Shown here piece by piece: positions 1-6,726 of a stretch of DNA of 14,302 nt (within the stretch, counting starts at the first letter, position 1; each line of letters opens with the position of its first letter). Source of the DNA: Rhodobacterales bacterium UBA3077 (GTDB taxonomy: Bacteria; Pseudomonadota; Alphaproteobacteria; Rhodobacterales; Rhodobacteraceae); NCBI GenBank assembly GCA_002366685.1, contig DFBP01000200.1, positions 6,060-20,361 on the forward strand, given 5' to 3'. A program made the translations under genes and the position numbers. The notes under the pieces are model-generated. The model saw only the letters and a list, made by a program, of their open reading frames with translations, had not been told where the DNA came from and searched no databases.

Positions 1-455
1 GGTGGCGGTGGCCTGTCGGAATCACCCATCGCCTGCAGAGCGCCGGTGAGGGAAAGATAGTTGATATCATGCCCGGCCTGCAGCGCCATCGGGCCGGTTT
101 GGCCCCAACCGGTCATGCGCGCATAGATCAGCTTCGGATTTTTCTGAAGCAACACCTCTGGCCCGAGCCCGAGCCTTTCCATCACACCGGGGCGATTGCC
201 CTCTATCAGAATATCTGACTTTTCGGCGAGCTGCGCCGCCAGAGCAAGGCCACGTTCCGCTTTGAGATCAATAACGATTGAGCGCTTTCCACGCCGGTTA
301 ACCGTTTTCTGGAGCGCGATTTCTCCGCGCGTCGGGCGATCAACCACCACAACTTCCGCACCCAGATCCGCCAAAAGCTGGCCAGCATAGGGAGCCGGGC
401 CAAGCCCTGCAAATTCGACAATTTTTATACCCTTGAGCGGGCGGGAATCCGGCAT
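1..455 (-). CDS. Alpha-methylacyl-CoA racemase-type family III CoA transferase, N-terminal part
   Basis: This leftward gene is cut by the window edge after 151 codons; the family usually has about 360-400 residues. The start is ATG at 455-453, preceded by the Shine-Dalgarno-like AGGAAGGA about 8 bases upstream. The N-terminus shows the family III (CaiB/BaiF) pattern: LKGIKIVEFAGLGPAPYAG at residues 7-25, GAEVVVVD around 32-39 and NRRGKRSI around 53-60. The motifs MTGWGQTGP (114-122) and GHDINYLSL (128-136) favour alpha-methylacyl-CoA racemase over other family members; His129 corresponds to the catalytic histidine of racemases. The catalytic Asp lies beyond the edge. Such enzymes invert the 2-methyl stereocentre of branched acyl-CoAs so that beta-oxidation can proceed, or act on related acyl-CoA esters in the cytoplasm. 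The exact substrate cannot be read from this part. It lies 109 bases downstream of the MFS gene on the same strand, so co-transcription is possible. Confidence 0.88.
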   Translation of the reverse strand, partial: MPDSRPLKGIKIVEFAGLGPAPYAGQLLADLGAEVVVVDRPTRGEIALQKTVNRRGKRSIVIDLKAERGLALAAQLAEKSDILIEGNRPGVMERLGLGPEVLLQKNPKLIYARMTGWGQTGPMALQAGHDINYLSLTGALQAMGDSDRPPP

Positions 456-481
456 GAAATTGGTCCTTCCTGTTTCAGGAC

Positions 482-521
482 CCTGTTTAAGGCCAATCGT
501 GGCCGGATTGAACAGGTTTTT
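482..521. other. Inverted repeat between MFS and racemase genes
   Basis: CCTGTT (482-487) pairs with AACAGG (511-516), with a second GGCC/GGCC pairing inside and a run of five T at 517-521 on the plus strand. It looks like a rho-independent terminator in the plus direction, yet no rightward gene precedes it. In the leftward direction of the flanking genes no T run follows the stem. It could be an RNA structure in the MFS-racemase intergenic transcript or be accidental. Confidence 0.25.
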
Positions 522-564
522 CCGACACGGCCAAAGCCATCGGCACCCAAAAGTAACCACGAGA

Positions 565-1791
565 CTAGTTGAGTGTGGATTCTCTATGTTTTCCGGTCAC
601 CGCAAACCAGATCAGCGCGCCGCCCGCCAGTGCCAGCAAGGGCAGCATCGCCAAATTGACCGCCTGCCAGCCTTCCTGGGCGGAGCCGCCCGAGCAGTTC
701 ATCAACCCGCCTGAACTGAGAGAGGCCAGCGTTACCATACCAAAAACCATAAAATCATTCAGCCCTTGCACACGGCCACGTTCTTCGGGCGTGTGCGAAG
801 CGGCGAGCATGGTTGTGCCGCCAATGAAGCCAAAGTTCCAGCCGATGCCAAGCAGGATCAGCGCGATATAAAAATTCTCCAACTCGACACCGTTCAGCGC
901 AACCAATCCTGCTCCGGCAAGAATTGCGAGGCCAAGCGCGATAATTTTGCGCACACCAAACCAGGTGATCAAATAACCGGTGAAGAAAGAAGGCACATAC
1001 ATGGCGAGCACGTGGGCCGAAACGATATCGGCGGCCTGATCGGTTTCGAAGCCGCAGCCGACAACGGCGAGCGGTGTTGAGGTCATCACCAGATTCATCA
1101 GCGAATAGGCAACCATGGCGCTGATCATTGCAACCGCAATTTGAGGCGTGCGCAAAAGCTGCATGAGGGTTCGGCCGCTGGACTGTCCGCGCTCAATAGG
1201 TTTTGGCTTCGGAATTTTGAGCGCCATAAAGAGGAAAATACCAATAATGTTGAGCGCAATTACGGTGAGATAAGCTCCGGCGAAAGGGACCGGCGCGAGC
1301 ATATCCTGTGTGAGCTTCACCAATTGTGGGCCGATTATAGCCGCAAGCAAGCCACCCGCCATAACCCAGGAGATGGCTTTGGGCATAAAAGCGGGGGAGG
1401 CCATATCAGTGGCGGCAAAGCGGTAAAAACCCTGCGCGGACATATAGACACCGGTCAAAAACCCGCCGACTAAAAACAGCTCGAAAGACTGGATGTACAG
1501 CGCATAGACCTGAATGGCGGCACTCAGGCCACCCGCGACAACGCCGAGCATAAAGCCGGAGCGGCGCCCGTGTTTTTGCATGACCGTCGCCATAACCGGC
1601 GCTGTGAGCATCGAGCCGAGAATAATCAGCGAAATGGGTAGCGTTGCCAAACATGGGTTGGGAGACAGGTATTGCCCTGCCAGCCCCCCCAGAATGAAGG
1701 TGATGCTCATCTGGCTACCTAGAATCGCTTGGGCTGCGATCAGCACAACCAGATTGCGTTTGGCAATTGAATCATTTGCTACATGTGTCAT
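565..1791 (-). CDS. MFS transporter (12 transmembrane helices)
   Basis: This is a 408-residue integral inner-membrane permease with about twelve hydrophobic segments, the normal length for a major facilitator. A loop after helix 2 holds a motif-A-like stretch with HGRRSG (residues 74-79). The central cytoplasmic loop is basic (IPKPKPIERG, 193-202). The second half carries GIGWNFGFIGGTTML (315-329) followed by TPEERGRVQGLNDF (334-347), a pattern typical of a bacterial drug/metabolite permease subgroup. Substrate and direction cannot be deduced. The start ATG at 1791-1789 is the first Met of a good hydrophobic N-terminus, and the ribosome site is weak. It is divergent from the glycosylase gene, with 59 bases between starts, and lies upstream of the racemase gene on the same strand, which could make it an uptake or export partner of that pathway; this is only positional inference. 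Confidence 0.9.
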   Translation of the reverse strand: MTHVANDSIAKRNLVVLIAAQAILGSQMSITFILGGLAGQYLSPNPCLATLPISLIILGSMLTAPVMATVMQKHGRRSGFMLGVVAGGLSAAIQVYALYIQSFELFLVGGFLTGVYMSAQGFYRFAATDMASPAFMPKAISWVMAGGLLAAIIGPQLVKLTQDMLAPVPFAGAYLTVIALNIIGIFLFMALKIPKPKPIERGQSSGRTLMQLLRTPQIAVAMISAMVAYSLMNLVMTSTPLAVVGCGFETDQAADIVSAHVLAMYVPSFFTGYLITWFGVRKIIALGLAILAGAGLVALNGVELENFYIALILLGIGWNFGFIGGTTMLAASHTPEERGRVQGLNDFMVFGMVTLASLSSGGLMNCSGGSAQEGWQAVNLAMLPLLALAGGALIWFAVTGKHRESTLN

Positions 1792-1850
1792 GGTGCTTTT
1801 TGTATGCCTGTGTATGGCGATTGGCCAGAGGCAAATTCAGGGGTGCGGCA

Positions 1851-2480
1851 ATGGATGAAAAATTGATCGAAACCGAAGCGGATGTCGCCGAGGGTGCGGC
1901 TTGGCTCGCCGCACGCGAGCCTCGCTTTGCAGAAGCGCTCTTGCTTACGGGCCCCCTCCCCCTGCGGCGGCGCGACGGTGGATTTGATGCCCTGCTATCC
2001 GCGATTGTTTCGCAACAGATATCGGTCGCGGCAGCACGGGGTGTATGGGCCAAACTCGAAGCTGCCGGCGCAATTTCCGCGCCGAGGATTTTGGCGTTGG
2101 ACACCGAAGACCTGCGCGCGCTCGGCCTTTCGAAACAAAAGGCAGGGTACGCCAAGGCGCTGGCCGAAAGTCGCATTGATTTTGATGACTTGCGCCGCCA
2201 GCGCGCCGAAACGGTGGTTCGTGAGTTAACGGCGGTAAAAGGGATCGGGGTTTGGACCGCAGAGATTTACGCGATGTTCAGCCTTGGGCGCGCGGATGTC
2301 TTTGCCGCGGGCGATCTGGCGCTTCAGGAAGGTGCCAAAGTTCTTTTCGGACTGGACCAGCGGCCAAAAGACAAAGAATTGCGAATTATGGCCGAGGCGT
2401 GGCGCCCGTGGAGGGCGGTTGCGGCCCGCCTGCTTTGGGCTTATTACCACGTCATCAAAGATAGAGAAGGAATCTCCTGA
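1851..2480 (+). CDS. alkA: DNA-3-methyladenine glycosylase II (AlkA-type, HhH-GPD)
   Basis: This 209-residue cytoplasmic base-excision repair enzyme should remove alkylated purines such as 3-methyladenine. It has the HhH-GPD fold: AIVSQQISVAAA at residues 51-62, the helix-hairpin-helix LTAVKGIGVWTAE at 126-138, and the catalytic aspartate Asp155 in AAGDLALQ (152-159), equivalent to Asp238 of E. coli AlkA. The C-terminal WRPWRAVAARLLW (184-196) is typical of the family. It lacks the extra N-terminal domain of the 282-residue E. coli protein, as many short bacterial homologues do. The frame stays open upstream to 1767, but that start would overlap the divergent MFS gene. ATG 1851 has AGGGG about 8 bases upstream and gives the expected N-terminus. 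It is followed after one base by the esterase gene, so both are very likely one operon. No Ada-type operator was recognised. Confidence 0.92.
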   Translation: MDEKLIETEADVAEGAAWLAAREPRFAEALLLTGPLPLRRRDGGFDALLSAIVSQQISVAAARGVWAKLEAAGAISAPRILALDTEDLRALGLSKQKAGYAKALAESRIDFDDLRRQRAETVVRELTAVKGIGVWTAEIYAMFSLGRADVFAAGDLALQEGAKVLFGLDQRPKDKELRIMAEAWRPWRAVAARLLWAYYHVIKDREGIS

Positions 2481-2481
2481 C

Positions 2482-3141
2482 ATGGCAGAACTGAGCGGAC
2501 CGCGGCGGGCGGCGAAATCTGGCATCGGGCGCTATTTGATGGTATTCCTGCACGGCTATGGCGCCGACGGAAATGACCTGATCGGGCTGGCGGACCCTTT
2601 GGCCGAGCACTTGCCGGATGTGGTTTTCCATGCCCCGAACGCTCCCCAACGCTGCACGGGCAACCCGATGGGCTACCAGTGGTTTCCGATCCCGTGGCTC
2701 GACGGCTCTTCCGAGGCGGAGGCCAGCGAGGGCATGGCGAGCGCTTTTGCCTTGCTAAACGAATGGCTTGACGAAACCATGGCGGCTGAAGGGATTGAAG
2801 CCGCTGACACCATTTTGGTGGGGTTTTCGCAAGGCACTATGATGGCGCTCCATGTTGCCCCACGGCGTGAGGATGAAGTGGCAGGCGTTATTGGTTTTTC
2901 AGGGCGCTTGATGGCACCGGAAGCCTTGGAAGTAGAAGCGATCAGCCGGATGCCAATTTTGCTGATCCACGGCGATTCAGATGAAGTTGTGCCGCCTCAA
3001 TCGATGCCTGAAGCCGCAGATGCGCTCACCAAGGTTGGTTATGAAGTCTATACCCATATCTCGAAAGGCACCGGCCACGGCATAGCGCAAGACGGGTTGC
3101 AACTGGCACTTCAATTCACACTTCAGCAGTTCGATCTCTGA
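2482..3141 (+). CDS. Carboxylesterase / lysophospholipase-like alpha/beta hydrolase
   Basis: This 219-residue cytosolic serine hydrolase belongs to the phospholipase/carboxylesterase family (YpfH, EstB, APT1-like), at the usual length. The oxyanion-side motif FLHGYGADGND is at residues 22-32. The nucleophile is Ser116 in GFSQG (114-118), the acid is Asp167 in HGDSDEVVP (163-171) and the base is His199 in GTGHGI (196-201), so the triad is complete. The family hydrolyses short acyl esters, and some members deacylate proteins or lysolipids; the natural substrate here is unknown. ATG 2482 is preferred over upstream in-frame starts inside alkA because the homology begins there and GAAGGA sits 10 bases upstream. 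The gap after alkA is one base, which suggests translational coupling. No signal peptide is visible. Confidence 0.92.
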   Translation: MAELSGPRRAAKSGIGRYLMVFLHGYGADGNDLIGLADPLAEHLPDVVFHAPNAPQRCTGNPMGYQWFPIPWLDGSSEAEASEGMASAFALLNEWLDETMAAEGIEAADTILVGFSQGTMMALHVAPRREDEVAGVIGFSGRLMAPEALEVEAISRMPILLIHGDSDEVVPPQSMPEAADALTKVGYEVYTHISKGTGHGIAQDGLQLALQFTLQQFDL

Positions 3142-3143
3142 TT

Positions 3144-3177
3144 CTCGGGATGTTTGCCTTGAGTTAATCATCCCGAG
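3144..3177 (+). terminator. Probable terminator of the alkA-esterase operon
   Basis: CTCGGGATG (3144-3152) and CATCCCGAG (3169-3177) form a perfect 9-bp stem with a 16-base loop, starting two bases after the esterase stop codon. No clear T run follows, so it may be a weak terminator or a 3' stabilising hairpin. Confidence 0.5.
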
Positions 3178-3525
3178 CCAAATAATACCCGCAACTTTAC
3201 TTAAGCTTTACTTCGTAATTCCTTAAATTCGTGAAATTTTCCGAAAAATACTCGGTTTTCCGCCTATCGCGCCCTATTTGGTGCGAATTCACGGGGTTTC
3301 TCCTTGAAAAAGCCACATTTGCCTCGTATTTACTTGGGAAAATATTTTTCGGTAACGAGGGCCGGATTTTAGGTGTTTCTTCACCTTTTAGGCATAGTAC
3401 GTCTAAGTGCCTTGGCATGTTGGCCAACGCATATGGTGGGTTAGTTACTATTTCACAAATTCTTTGAGCATAGCCAAAGGCCGCATTTTTTGCGCCAATG
3501 GCCAAGGATTCTTTGGGAGAAAATT
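3178..3525. other. AT-richer intergenic region with inverted repeats, no convincing gene
   Basis: This is the longest non-coding stretch of the window. It contains a 10-bp inverted repeat CCGAAAAATA (3241-3250) / TATTTTTCGG (3343-3352), CCTCGT (3322-3327) facing ACGAGG (3355-3360), a small hairpin AGGTG-TTTCTT-CACCT (3371-3386) followed by TTTTA, and a perfect 10-bp palindrome GTTGGCCAAC (3419-3428). A bulged GGCCGCA/TGCGCC hairpin lies at 3479-3496 just before the lysozyme-like gene. A 78-codon frame at 3231-3467 and an opposing frame at 3197-3505 look non-coding: no ribosome site, no family resemblance, AT-rich composition. The region could hold the promoter of the next gene or a small RNA; the sequence alone does not decide. 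Confidence 0.4.
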
Positions 3526-4038
3526 ATGGCTACGAATACGTTTGCTGCATTTCTGATCGCTTTGAGAATGGCCGAGTCCGGCGGGGACTATCAGGCCGTG
3601 AATACTTTGAACTTTATCGGGGCTTACCAGTTTGGTGAAGCGGCGCTGATTGACCTCGGATATGTCCGGAGCGACCGGGACGTTTATGACAACGACTTCA
3701 GCGGCGGATGGACCGGCAAAAACGGCATCCGATCCGTGCAGGGGTTTCTGGAAAACGAACGCGAGCAAGATCGGGCTGCTCAACGCTGGATGCGTTTGAT
3801 GTGGACCTATATCGAATATAACGACATTGATGGCTACGCTTGGGAAATGGTCGGGCAGACCCAGCTCACCACCAGCGGAATGCTTGCGGCGTCACATCTT
3901 TTGGGTGCGGGTGCCTTGAAGGAATATATCGAGTCAAACGGTCGGACAGACCCGCGGGACCCATACGGGATGCCGCTGTCTTCATATATTGCACGGCTTG
4001 GCGGATATGACATTCCGTTCGCGCCAGACGAAGCTTAG
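3526..4038 (+). CDS. Lysozyme-like / transglycosylase-like small protein
   Basis: This 170-residue protein has a lysozyme-superfamily pattern near its N-terminus. MAESGGDYQAVN (residues 15-26) supplies Glu17 as the candidate catalytic acid. NFIGAYQFGEAALID (29-43) resembles the G-x-x-Q-F stretch of soluble lytic transglycosylases. A later helix AASHLLGAGALKEYI (121-135) is also seen in this group. It probably cleaves a beta-1,4-linked glycan such as peptidoglycan. ATG 3526 is chosen over the in-frame ATG at 3490 because GGGAGAA lies about 6 bases upstream and homology starts there. No signal peptide or membrane segment is visible, so export, if any, must use another route (type I secretion, phage-like lysis, or none). 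It lies between the esterase operon and a convergent DUF3131-like gene, with 8 bases between stops. The alternative is a domestic phage-derived endolysin or tail-lysozyme domain. Confidence 0.65.
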   Translation: MATNTFAAFLIALRMAESGGDYQAVNTLNFIGAYQFGEAALIDLGYVRSDRDVYDNDFSGGWTGKNGIRSVQGFLENEREQDRAAQRWMRLMWTYIEYNDIDGYAWEMVGQTQLTTSGMLAASHLLGAGALKEYIESNGRTDPRDPYGMPLSSYIARLGGYDIPFAPDEA

Positions 4039-4046
4039 GCTACTTA

Positions 4047-6596
4047 TCATTCTTGAGGCACTTTGGGCGCATGCAGGATTTGCGCAATTGCCGTGAGGAT
4101 AATGCCGTTGGTATTCACGTCACTATAGCCTTTCATGGCTTGCTGCGTGTTGCTGAATACACCAATAGAAAAGCCTAGATCATCAATCCGGGCTTGCTTA
4201 CGGATAAGTTCCAGCAAGCTTGCTGAATACGTGTGCGGATAGGCCGCCGCCCAAAGATATGCGGCTTTACTGCTTATAATATCGGCGCGGTCAAAAAAGC
4301 GGCTGGTCTGGAATTCGGCGCTGCCGCTGATCGTCGAAACCACCCACTCGTCCTGTCCGCTCCTGTCGACCCGCAAGCCTTGATAGACAAACCACGGGGA
4401 AAAATCCAACGCGGTTTCAGAGATGCATTTGTATTTTCCGGTTTCCTCAAACCAGGAAAGTTGAGCATCAAACAAAACGTCTGACATGTATCTGGTTTCC
4501 CGGCTAACACCAATTTCAAGATCTTCCAGCAACAGCGGTTCTGTACCGAATTGACCAATAAGCGCCGCCCTATAAAGGAGTCGGAGGTGGTCGTCGGCGG
4601 TCGCATCCGGGTTTAGTTTGGCAAAGGGGGAAGCGACCGGCATTCCCCACGCAATATAGCCGTTCCGCGAATATTGTGTGCAATGCGAAACCGAAACATC
4701 GCGCCAGCCGCCATCGACAAAGTTGAAAGGTCTTTCGTCTTGCACCGCTGACGCGAGGTCCCATTGGCCCAGAACTTCCTCAGCCCGCTCCCGAAGGACC
4801 AGCCCCGATTCAACGAGCCTATGCAATGCAATCAGGAACCTTCCGGTATCGCAGGCGTCAAACTCCTGCCGTAAACTGATGGCGTCATCCGCATTAAAAA
4901 GCGACGGTGGGAGCGCGATGCCATCTAACGTAACAACTGGCAAATGGGTGAGGATCCGCTCGACACGCTCTTGGGCATCATCCATCGCAACAATCCCGAG
5001 GGCTTGCGCCGCGATAATACCGTTGAGTTGGCTAGCAACATCCCAAAGGGTAATACCCTGATTGGCAATATTAACTCGGCCCGTTAGCACCGTACCCGCG
5101 CACATGCCGGTTTCTTCGTGGCTGTGTTTTTCGATGAAACGCCACGCGAGTTTGGCATCGGCGATCAACCGTTCTTTTTCGGCATCGTCACTCATAGGTA
5201 GGCGTGGGTCTGCGGGGTCACTCTCTTGCCGCCTCTTGGTAGACCAGTAGCGCTTCAACACATTGTCTGGTGCCACGGTTTGCTCGACATATTCACTGAC
5301 CGAATAGAAATGTGCTTTTCCGTCATTGCGCGCCTGATCCAGCTGCGCAAGGAGCGCGTCTTGCTGAATGGGAGTTTCAATATGGCTTGGGTTAATAGAA
5401 AAAATCACATCCGTCAGCGGGTCCTCTTCAAGCAATTCGGCAAAATGCTCTGCGCCTTCGGTTTTGAGCGCCGCATAAAAACGGCCGTCGCTGCGCGGGC
5501 CATTCCAGAAATACGGGTCGTCCGAGCGCTTTAAGACGATTTCGGTTGAGGTTGAGGGTGAGGGCAAATCAGCCAGCTCTTCCATTGCATAAACACAAAG
5601 GGATACCGAATTTTCCTGTGAGAAAACAATGCAAGCGTCACTCTGGTCGGGCCGAGGTGCGTCTTCATTCGATATCAGCGTGGTGTAAGGAAACCCCGAA
5701 AAATCCAACCGTTTGGCAAATGTCTCCATTGCGTCTTGGTTTGCACTGCTGCTGGTCAAGTCCAGCACCAGCCCCACATATTTTGAGGCCCCCGGATTGC
5801 CTTGCAGGAGATGATCCACCGGGCGAGTCAAAAAGGTATTTTCGATCATCATCGCGGATTGCAGACGGGTTGCCCACACGCGGCACTGTGCCAACAGGCT
5901 AGGAGAGCTTGTGTGCGCGGCTTCGGCAAAGGATAGATATAAAACCTGTGCGTTATTAATGGGTTGGAGTGCAGAAAGCGCTTGTTCTGGGTGGCTTCCA
6001 ATCGGGGCCACAAGCCCGCCGTTCACGCGTGCCAGGCCCCAGTCGATGACCTCAAAACTCCCGTCGGCACTCTCGATCTCTTTCGTTTCGCTCAACTGCG
6101 GGCGCATTTGTATCCGGAACCCTGCGGCGCGAAGGGCAAAAGGATCGAGCAGGTCTTGTGGCCCGCGATTCAGGATAGAGACAATGGTCGGAGATACTCC
6201 GCTTCCGTTTGTCTCGCTTTCTCCGAGCAGGCAATCACGCAGGTCAATCGCGCGGCGGAGGTGGAAATATCTTTCGGCCCCGCCCGTCAGGTCAGTATCA
6301 AAAGCCAGCTCGAACAATCCCGGCTCACGGGCCAGTGTTTTTTTTAAGAGGCTGGCAAATTCACCCCTATCGCTCTGACTCTTCGTGCAGCTTAAAGTGG
6401 CTGTCACGGGAATCCCGGCAGCAAAAAATACGTTGAGAACCTGCTCTACCAGAGCTGGCGCAAGCGCCTCTCCTATGCCTTCAAGCACAATAAAAACCGT
6501 TTTGGCATTTTCTTCGAAACCGGCGACCCTCGCGGGAAACGCCGCGAGGGGAAGCATGGAACTGCTTATGACAAATTTGCGCCGTGTGACATCCAT
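4047..6596 (-). CDS. Tat-exported protein with C-terminal DUF3131-like domain
   Basis: This is an 849-residue protein. The N-terminus MDVTRRKFVISSSMLPLAAF carries a twin-arginine motif (TRRKFV, 4-9), a hydrophobic stretch and a likely cleavage site near residue 26, so export by Tat to the periplasm is predicted. Residues about 30-450 resemble no family I can name. Two segments (TVFIVLEGIGE at 33-43 and YVGLVLDLTS at 273-282, each followed by a helix and a second strand) recall NodB-like barrels but lack the DD and HxxxH metal motifs. Residues about 480-849 look like DUF3131: LAWRFIEKH (483-491), ITLWDVASQLNGIIAAQ (515-531), DTGRFLIAL (583-591), SSKAAYLWAAAYPHTYSASL (775-794) and GVFSN...NTNGIILTAI (812-837). 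DUF3131 has an all-alpha toroid-like pattern and is often next to polysaccharide genes; its chemistry is not known to me. The start at 6596 gives a correct Tat signal, with GGGA about 8 bases before it. It is divergent from the glycan synthase gene. Role in glycan cleavage, binding or export is inference. Confidence 0.75.
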   Translation of the reverse strand: MDVTRRKFVISSSMLPLAAFPARVAGFEENAKTVFIVLEGIGEALAPALVEQVLNVFFAAGIPVTATLSCTKSQSDRGEFASLLKKTLAREPGLFELAFDTDLTGGAERYFHLRRAIDLRDCLLGESETNGSGVSPTIVSILNRGPQDLLDPFALRAAGFRIQMRPQLSETKEIESADGSFEVIDWGLARVNGGLVAPIGSHPEQALSALQPINNAQVLYLSFAEAAHTSSPSLLAQCRVWATRLQSAMMIENTFLTRPVDHLLQGNPGASKYVGLVLDLTSSSANQDAMETFAKRLDFSGFPYTTLISNEDAPRPDQSDACIVFSQENSVSLCVYAMEELADLPSPSTSTEIVLKRSDDPYFWNGPRSDGRFYAALKTEGAEHFAELLEEDPLTDVIFSINPSHIETPIQQDALLAQLDQARNDGKAHFYSVSEYVEQTVAPDNVLKRYWSTKRRQESDPADPRLPMSDDAEKERLIADAKLAWRFIEKHSHEETGMCAGTVLTGRVNIANQGITLWDVASQLNGIIAAQALGIVAMDDAQERVERILTHLPVVTLDGIALPPSLFNADDAISLRQEFDACDTGRFLIALHRLVESGLVLRERAEEVLGQWDLASAVQDERPFNFVDGGWRDVSVSHCTQYSRNGYIAWGMPVASPFAKLNPDATADDHLRLLYRAALIGQFGTEPLLLEDLEIGVSRETRYMSDVLFDAQLSWFEETGKYKCISETALDFSPWFVYQGLRVDRSGQDEWVVSTISGSAEFQTSRFFDRADIISSKAAYLWAAAYPHTYSASLLELIRKQARIDDLGFSIGVFSNTQQAMKGYSDVNTNGIILTAIAQILHAPKVPQE

Positions 6597-6726
6597 GGCC
6601 CTAATCCCGATATAATTTTAACTATACGTATGCCTTTTCGGACAATTTACAAAAATTAACGTATTTTTATCCGAGTGTTAAGTGTAGAGTGTAGTCTGGT
6701 TTATATAACGGGTTCGATAGTTGCAG
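6597..6726. promoter_or_regulatory. Divergent promoter region of the glycan locus
   Basis: This AT-rich 130-base spacer separates the leftward DUF3131-like gene from the rightward synthase gene. For the rightward gene two candidates are visible: TATATA at 6702-6707 with a poor -35 (TTAAGT, 6678-6683, spacer 18), and a perfect TATAAT at 6611-6616 with GTGACA (6586-6591, spacer 19) that lies inside the opposing gene. It also holds the 8-bp palindrome ATACGTAT (6624-6631). For the leftward gene several AT-rich -10-like sites exist, but none stands out. Promoter assignments are tentative. Confidence 0.4.
6674..6694 (+). repeat. Three tandem heptamers in the divergent promoter
   Basis: AGTGTTA (6674-6680), AGTGTAG (6681-6687) and AGTGTAG (6688-6694) are contiguous, with one mismatch region in the first copy. 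They sit just upstream of the TATATA element, where a regulator could bind. A short slippage repeat is the alternative. Confidence 0.5.

Noticed and set aside
482..521. Rho-independent terminator on the plus strand
   Set aside because: The hairpin and T run look right, but no rightward gene precedes it; kept only as an inverted repeat.
1767..1850. Upstream start for the DNA glycosylase
   Set aside because: It would overlap the divergent MFS gene and add a cysteine- and tryptophan-rich stretch not seen in the family; ATG 1851 has a ribosome site.
2284..2481. Upstream start for the esterase
   Set aside because: It lies wholly inside the glycosylase gene in another frame, and the hydrolase homology begins after ATG 2482.
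3231..3467. 78-codon rightward frame in the intergenic region
   Set aside because: No ribosome site, no recognisable family, AT-rich composition, and an equally long frame runs on the opposite strand; it looks like open non-coding sequence.
3490..3525. Upstream ATG for the lysozyme-like gene
   Set aside because: The extra residues MRQWPRILWEKI have no family support, and the ribosome site GGGAGAA is placed for ATG 3526.
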